From Burkholderiaceae bacterium (GTDB lineage Bacteria > Pseudomonadota > Gammaproteobacteria > Burkholderiales > Burkholderiaceae_C): 34,473 nucleotides of DNA. Shown piece by piece: positions 28,722 through 34,473 of the stretch (position 1 is the first letter of the stretch; every line of letters begins with the position of its first letter). The translations under genes were made by a program, and so were the position numbers. The DNA lies in the NCBI GenBank assembly GCA_019745615.1, contig JAIESZ010000216.1, forward strand, positions 1 through 34,473, in the 5' to 3' direction. The notes beneath the pieces were generated by a model, which worked only from the letters and a program-made list of their open reading frames with translations, ran no database searches and had not been told where the DNA came from.

Positions 28722-31325
28722 TCAAGCTACTCCATGTGTACTCTGCGGGGTATCTGAGGCTGCTTTGAAGTCGCCTTCGGCTGGGCGGCGCAGCACCTCC
28801 ATCAGTCGGGCCACGTCCAAGCATTGCACCAAAATTTTTCCTTCGTTCGCTTTGATGAGGCGCGTAATCAATCTGCCGTTGTGTCCCGGCAAAGAGGGGG
28901 CCACAATGATCTTGCTGCCCGAAAATGCCGTGACACCGTGCAGTTCATTCACCAGCAGTCCGACGCGCCTGCCTTCGTGTTGCAGCACAATGACTTGGCT
29001 TTGTTGGGTGATCTCTGAAGGCTCACCACGCAACAAGTGCCCCAGGTCAAAAACCCAGACGTAGCCTGTGATGTTGCCGTGGGATTTGCGTGCCAGTGTG
29101 CCAATGCAATAAGGCAAGCGCCCCGCCGAGACCGAGGCAATGGCGCTGGCGGGCAGAGCCTCTAGCACCCCTTGGGCATCGAGGGCAAAAATTCCGGCAT
29201 CCACAAAGAAGGTTGCCATCTCGTGGCTGTCGGTGGGGCTGGCATCGGCCTGTAGCGCTGTGCGGCGGCGGTTGACCGCATCGAGGGCACCGTTTTGTAC
29301 CGCCCCAAACAATTTGAAGGACAGCGCCAGCACATCGCTGCGGTAGCCATCGCTGATTTTGAATTCGCGGTAGCCGTTGGAGGCCGAGCAACCGATGATG
29401 CAGTAGTGGCCGTCATGCACCATCGTGCGCGAGAGGCTTTGGCCGTTGGGCAGGGTTGCCATGTCGGGTTGTAGCGCCATTTGGTGGCCTACGGGCCGGG
29501 CTGGGTCGGTGCTGGCAAGAACCAAGCCTTGGCGATCAACAAACACCGCCAGCGTACCGGGTTTGTTGGCCGTGGCCCCCTTGAGCATGGCAGCAAACTC
29601 GGTGCTGGAGTTAAAAACAATGCCAATGCCCCCGACGATGTTGGCATCGTCGCCCGGGGCGCGGATGGCCGCGTGGTACACGTAGGTCGGTTTGCCATCG
29701 TCCAAGGCCGAGGTCGTCCACGGGGTGACGTGGTACGACTGGGTGCTGGGCAGGGCCAGCACAGCGGCTACGGTCTCTTCTTCGATAAAGGTGCCAATGA
29801 CGCTGCTGCCGTCTTGGCAGGTCGGGCGGCTGGCAGCGACGATGCGACCTTGGCGGTCGTACACCACCAAGCGTGTATAGACGGTGTAGAGACCGTTGAT
29901 ATGCTCCAAAATGCGCCCAATGGCGTTGTAGTCGTTCGTGCTGGTGTGGGTGCCGCCGTTGGCTCGGTCGGCCAACAATGCCCGTAACTCGGGTGTCAAT
30001 GCCCACCAGCGGCAGTCGTTGGCCCGTTCGTACAGGTTGCGGTCGAGCAAATCGACCAGCAATTGCGTCAAAAACTCGCCATCGCGCATGCTCGAACTGA
30101 GCACCGTGTCGTACAAATCCCGGATCGATTGGGTGAACACCTCGTTGGTGCGTGCGCCGGTTTCGCCAATTTGATCCAGAATGGCTTTGAGTTTTTGCAC
30201 GTTGCCCGGCTGCCCGGCAGACATGACTTGGCCGTTCCAGACCACGCGGCGAATGGTGTTGGCCGCTGTGACAATTTCGTACAACGGGGGGCAAAAGGTT
30301 TGTGCGTGGGCCAACAGGCCTTGGGCGATGGCGGGTTCGAGGTTGTCGATGGCTCGCCCTGTTTTGGCCGAGAAGGCCAGCTCAATCGGCACCATGACTT
30401 GTCCCTTCCACCCGGCTGGGCCGGGGTAGCCTTGGTAGTTCTGTGCCACCATGGTTCGCACCAAATAGGTGCGTCCACCGTAGATCATTAACTGCGGCAC
30501 CCCGTTGGGGTTGGTGGGCACTGGGGCACCGATTGGAATCCACAGTGCATCGCTGCTAGAAACAACACGGTTTTGTGCGTTCAGCAGCAGCGCGATGTTG
30601 CGGTAATCTGCATCTTGCCGTGAGTGAAATATGCTGTCCATCTCGCGCTGAAAGCCAAAGCTCAGGCACAGTACACCCACCGGCTCGTTGGTGCGCGGGT
30701 CGAGCATGCGGTGTGAGTAGATGAGTGCGTGGCGCTTGCCTGGGCGCAGGTCGCTAGAGCGAAACGTCTCGACATAGCCATTGTTTTGCAGTGTTTGCCG
30801 AATCAGCGGGTCGCGGCTGCCTTCGACCGGTGAGTCTTCATCGGTTTGGGCCAGTACGTTGCCTCGGGGGTCCAGCAACAAAATTTCGTCGTACACCGTG
30901 TATTTGTTGCGGTATTCACGCAGCCGGGCGATGACCGGGCCGGGGTCTGGTTGGGTGCCCGCGACGAAGCGGCACAGTTCTTGGTCGGTGGCCAAGAAGC
31001 CGACATCGGCAGTGCGTTCGTAGAGGTTGCGCACCACGATGTCAATGACGTGGTGGGCGTGGGTGCCGATTTCGTCCATCACTTTGGTAATCGACTCATG
31101 CACCAAAGAGGTGACCAGATCGCCTTCCAGCCGTTGAAAGCCTTCGCGCGTAGCGGCCATCATCGGCAAAATGTTGTGCGCCTCTTCAGGACAGTTCATT
31201 TTGGCCGAGGCTTCTATTAGTCGCCACATCAGGTTGAGTTCGCGCAGCGAGGTTTCGCAGCGTGCAACATCGCGCATAAAGGGCATGAAGGTGTCGATAT
31301 GGACAGTGGCGCTCGATGATGGCAT
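28722..31325 (-). CDS. Soluble tandem-Cache sensor protein with C-terminal CheW domain
   Basis: Two repeated Cache-like blocks (NLYERTADVGFLAT...YTVYDEILLLDPRGNVLAQTD and NLYERANDCRWWAL...YTVYTRLVVYDRQGRIVAAS) then CheW-like VIVLQHEGRRVGLLVNELHGVTAFSG...; no TM stretch seen. Start set at MPSSSATVHID. Confidence 0.8.
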   Translation of the reverse strand: MPSSSATVHIDTFMPFMRDVARCETSLRELNLMWRLIEASAKMNCPEEAHNILPMMAATREGFQRLEGDLVTSLVHESITKVMDEIGTHAHHVIDIVVRNLYERTADVGFLATDQELCRFVAGTQPDPGPVIARLREYRNKYTVYDEILLLDPRGNVLAQTDEDSPVEGSRDPLIRQTLQNNGYVETFRSSDLRPGKRHALIYSHRMLDPRTNEPVGVLCLSFGFQREMDSIFHSRQDADYRNIALLLNAQNRVVSSSDALWIPIGAPVPTNPNGVPQLMIYGGRTYLVRTMVAQNYQGYPGPAGWKGQVMVPIELAFSAKTGRAIDNLEPAIAQGLLAHAQTFCPPLYEIVTAANTIRRVVWNGQVMSAGQPGNVQKLKAILDQIGETGARTNEVFTQSIRDLYDTVLSSSMRDGEFLTQLLVDLLDRNLYERANDCRWWALTPELRALLADRANGGTHTSTNDYNAIGRILEHINGLYTVYTRLVVYDRQGRIVAASRPTCQDGSSVIGTFIEEETVAAVLALPSTQSYHVTPWTTSALDDGKPTYVYHAAIRAPGDDANIVGGIGIVFNSSTEFAAMLKGATANKPGTLAVFVDRQGLVLASTDPARPVGHQMALQPDMATLPNGQSLSRTMVHDGHYCIIGCSASNGYREFKISDGYRSDVLALSFKLFGAVQNGALDAVNRRRTALQADASPTDSHEMATFFVDAGIFALDAQGVLEALPASAIASVSAGRLPYCIGTLARKSHGNITGYVWVFDLGHLLRGEPSEITQQSQVIVLQHEGRRVGLLVNELHGVTAFSGSKIIVAPSLPGHNGRLITRLIKANEGKILVQCLDVARLMEVLRRPAEGDFKAASDTPQSTHGVA

Positions 31326-31450
31326 GAGGGGCTTTCTGGGTGGTAGCGAGCTCAATCGCGTATTCTCAATGCAAGAGCCGGGCCATGACAATCAAGCTGA
31401 ACCGGGCCGGGAGATTGTCGCTGGAGGCAGGAGAACTTTCCAGAATTTTA

Positions 31451-31509
31451 ATGTAACTTACATGATTTAAAAAATAAAAAATCAAAGAGAGTTAAGAAAT
31501 GTCTTTGAT
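31451..31509. promoter_or_regulatory. Divergent intergenic region with two dyads: ATGTAACTTACAT (31451-31463) and ATCAAAGA-N13-TCTTTGAT (31481-31509)
   Basis: Perfect inverted repeats between the divergent Cache-CheW and Cache/HD-GYP genes. Confidence 0.5.
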
Positions 31510-31573
31510 CAAGTAAAAGGCATAATACTTCGATGACCCCAATCTAACCATTCAAAAATTCAAGGTTCTTTTG

Positions 31574-34417
31574 ATGCGCGACTCTATTTTTCAGGCGAAA
31601 CCACTGCACATCGCACTTGCAAGTCTGATGCTGGGCTTGGTTGTCATTTTTTACCTATCGATGCAATCGATGACTTTGTACCTTGGTAATGAACGTGACT
31701 TACGGGTCGCTGATGACAAAGTAGAGCGCGTTAGTCGAGAACTAAACGGGGTGTTTGATGCCGAATTACTGCCGATGAAAAGTGCTATAAAAAATATTAG
31801 CAGAAACTCCATTGGTTACCGGAAAAACCCACGAAGCCCGACTTGGGCAACTTGGCCCAATGGCGGCAGCACTGCGACAAAACCCATCGGCTGGTTCTGT
31901 GTACGCTGGAACATTGAATGGTTCCTTTGTCTTGATGCGTAATCTCAAAGATCAACCCAAAGATCGTAAAACCTTCAATGCACCAGAAGAGGCTATGTTT
32001 TTAGTACAAAGCGTAGATCGTGACAAAGAGGATTTTATAGGATATTTTTACTTTTATGATGCTGGATTAAACTTAATTCAAACTTTAGAAAAACCAGAAT
32101 ACCAATTTGATCCACGCATTCGCCCTTGGTACTTACAAGCTAAATCTGCAAATACGCCAGATGGCATCATACAAACAGTACCTTATGTCTTCTCTTCTAA
32201 CCAAAAAATTGGTATTACTTTAGCCACCATTGGCGTAGGGAAAGAAGGTGTTGTTGGGATAGATATGAGTTTGACTGGTTTATCTCGTCTAGTAGAAAAG
32301 CAAAATATAACGCCATCAGCTGAGTTGGTTCTTTTTAATTCTTCTGGTGTTGTATTGGCTTACCGTGATGCTTCGAAAATTTTCAAGAAAAACAGTGCTG
32401 GGAAAGATGATGTAGTGCTGGTAAATGAACTTGGTGTTCCTGCGCTTTCTGAATTATTTGAAAAATGGAAAACCTACTCTTACAATAATAAAAATTCTGA
32501 AAAAACAAATTCGCAAATAAATGTAGATGGTGATAAATGGTATTATCGCGTAGAGTCAATAGATGACTCTGGTGCAGAGAGGTTATTTTTAGGTGTTGCT
32601 ATACCTTATGAGGAATTAATGGCCGATTCCATTCATATGCGTAACTTGTCAGTATTTTTGGGGTTGGTGTTTACTTTGTTAATGCTTCCAGCAGTATTTT
32701 ATGCATCAAAAAAAATATCAAGGCCTTTGCGTGATTTGGTGAAGATAGCAAATTCAATTCAGAGATTTGATTTTTCTGGCCCTGATCCGTTGCGAAGCAG
32801 TATTGCAGAAGTAGATAATTTAGCGCTTAATATGACAAGCATGAAGCATACGCTAAAGCGCTTCTTGGAAATATCTGGAGCTCTTAGTAGAGAAAGTGAT
32901 TTTGAAAAATTAATTAACATTATACTGCGAGAAACCATTTCGATATCTGGTGCTGTTGGTGGTTCTTTGATATTAATATCAAATGATGGGAAAGAAGCAA
33001 AAATTGCAGCGCAACAATTCAATAAAATTGAGCAGGATATTGCTGCCTTGCCGGCATACAATTTAAATGATGGGGAAAATATCCGCTAGAGGTTAGATCT
33101 ATAATGGATGGCTGCTTGAAATCAATTCGCGTCAGTAGAGATGATTCGTTGGATCTTATAAATTATTCTAATTTATTTAAATCATTTGATATTTTAAATG
33201 CACATATTGTTTCTTTGCCATTGCGCAATCGTTCTAATGAAGTTTTAGGGTCATTAGTTCTGAATTTGCCGATTTCTCCTGCTGACTATGCTAGTTCAGC
33301 ACCTATTCCTTCGGAGTTGTTGGCGTTTCTTGATGCATTATCAGGTACTGCTGCAGTGGCAATTGATAATCAGAAAATGATTCAAGATCAGAAAATATTG
33401 CTTGAGAGTTTAATTCAATTGGTGGCTGGTGCAATTGACGCTAAAAGCCCTTACAGTGGTAGCCACTGCCAACGTGTTCCTGAGCTTACAAAAATGTTAG
33501 CTCAGGCAGCTTGCGAGAAAAATGATGGGCCTTTTGCTCATTTTTCTCTGACGGAGGGGGATCGTGAGACTTTGCACATTGCAAGTTGGTTACATGATTG
33601 TGGCAAGGTGACTACACCAGAATTTGTTGTTGATAAAGCCACAAAACTGGAAACTATTTACGATCGAATTCACGAAATTCGTATGCGATTTGAAGTGCTA
33701 AAAAGAGATGCTGAAATTTCTGCCTATCAAGAAGCACTCTATAAATTTCCGGCTGAAACCATCAATATGGATGAACTGCAAAAAGTAATTATACAAAAAT
33801 GTTCAATTTTGGATGAAGAATTTAATTTTATTGCTGCTTGTAATGTTGGCGATGAATTTATGTCACCAGATAAAGTAGAACGACTGAATTCTATAGCGGA
33901 GCGACGTTGGTTAAGAACTATAGACGACAGCCTTGGTATCTCTTACCCAGAGTTATTGCGGCGCAAAGACCAACAGAAAACCAAACTCCCAGTTTTTGAA
34001 AATTTAATTTCAGATAAACCAGAGCATATTTTTCCGCGTGTAGGCCGTGACGTGATTGATACCGAAAATAATCCATGGGGATTTAAAATTTCTTCACCGG
34101 AAAATTTGTACAACCGAGGTGAGTTGTATAACCTCTCTATTGCCAGAGGAACATTAACTAATGAAGAACGTTATAAAATTAATGAGCATATTATTCAAAC
34201 CATAAAAATGTTGTCTGCACTACCTTTTCCAAAACATCTGAGCAGAGTAACTGAAATTGCTGGCGGACACCACGAAAAAATGGATGGCACTGGCTATCCA
34301 TATCGTTTATCTCAACAAGAGATGAGTATTGAGGCGCGAATTATGGCTATTGCAGATATATTTGAAGCACTAACTGCAGTAGACCGCCCATATAAAAAAG
34401 GGCGGATTCAAAACTGA
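31574..34417 (+). pseudogene. Cache-HAMP-GAF-HD-GYP (putative c-di-GMP phosphodiesterase), split by two single-base frameshifts and truncated by an IS junction
   Basis: ORFs 31571-31942, 31812-33089 and 33104-34417 read as one protein after a 1-nt correction near 31809 and another near 33076; HD motif WLHDCGKVTTPEFVVDK and HHEKMDGTGYP; ends at DRPYKK inside the GYP domain. Confidence 0.82.
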
Positions 34418-34473
34418 AGTGCAACACCTGTCATCCAGTAAGGTACGCAGATGCACAGCAAGCCCGAGAACTA
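34400..34473 (+). mobile_element. IS element end (probably IS30 family), with a possible transposase start at 34451
   Basis: GGGCGGATTCAAAACTGAAGTGCAACACC resembles IS30-type terminal repeats; homology of the interrupted gene ends exactly here; ATG at 34451 reads MHSKPEN. Confidence 0.55.

Overview
The window looks like a Betaproteobacterium, probably Comamonadaceae. This is inferred from gene order and repeat style, not from a database search. Its left edge carries the 5' part of a TnpB-like IS200/IS605 element and its right edge the end of an IS element, probably IS30-like. In order, the window holds: a branched-chain amino-acid-type ABC importer (livHMGF) plus a hotdog thioesterase; two c-di-GMP signalling proteins (PAS-GAF-GGDEF-EAL and NTF2/SnoaL-like-GGDEF); tex; an HDOD protein; an AT-rich segment with a hexanucleotide tandem array, an Ig/NHL lipoprotein, an unknown small ORF and a methyl-accepting chemotaxis protein; an arsenic operon (arsR-arsC-small ORF-acr3); the housekeeping cluster smc-zipA-ligA-PBP1; a possible SRAP (MCGRF) start remnant; a solitary HNH nuclease; a large apparently soluble tandem-Cache protein ending in a CheW domain; and a divergent Cache-HAMP-GAF-HD-GYP gene broken by two single-base frameshifts and an IS junction. 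The best follow-up candidates are the soluble tandem-Cache/CheW protein, the complementary degeneration of ATPase motifs in LivF and LivG (one consensus and one degenerate ATP site), and a dispersed family-style repeat that appears to lie in frame inside tex and ligA. All calls come from reading the sequence and ORF translations; no searches were run.
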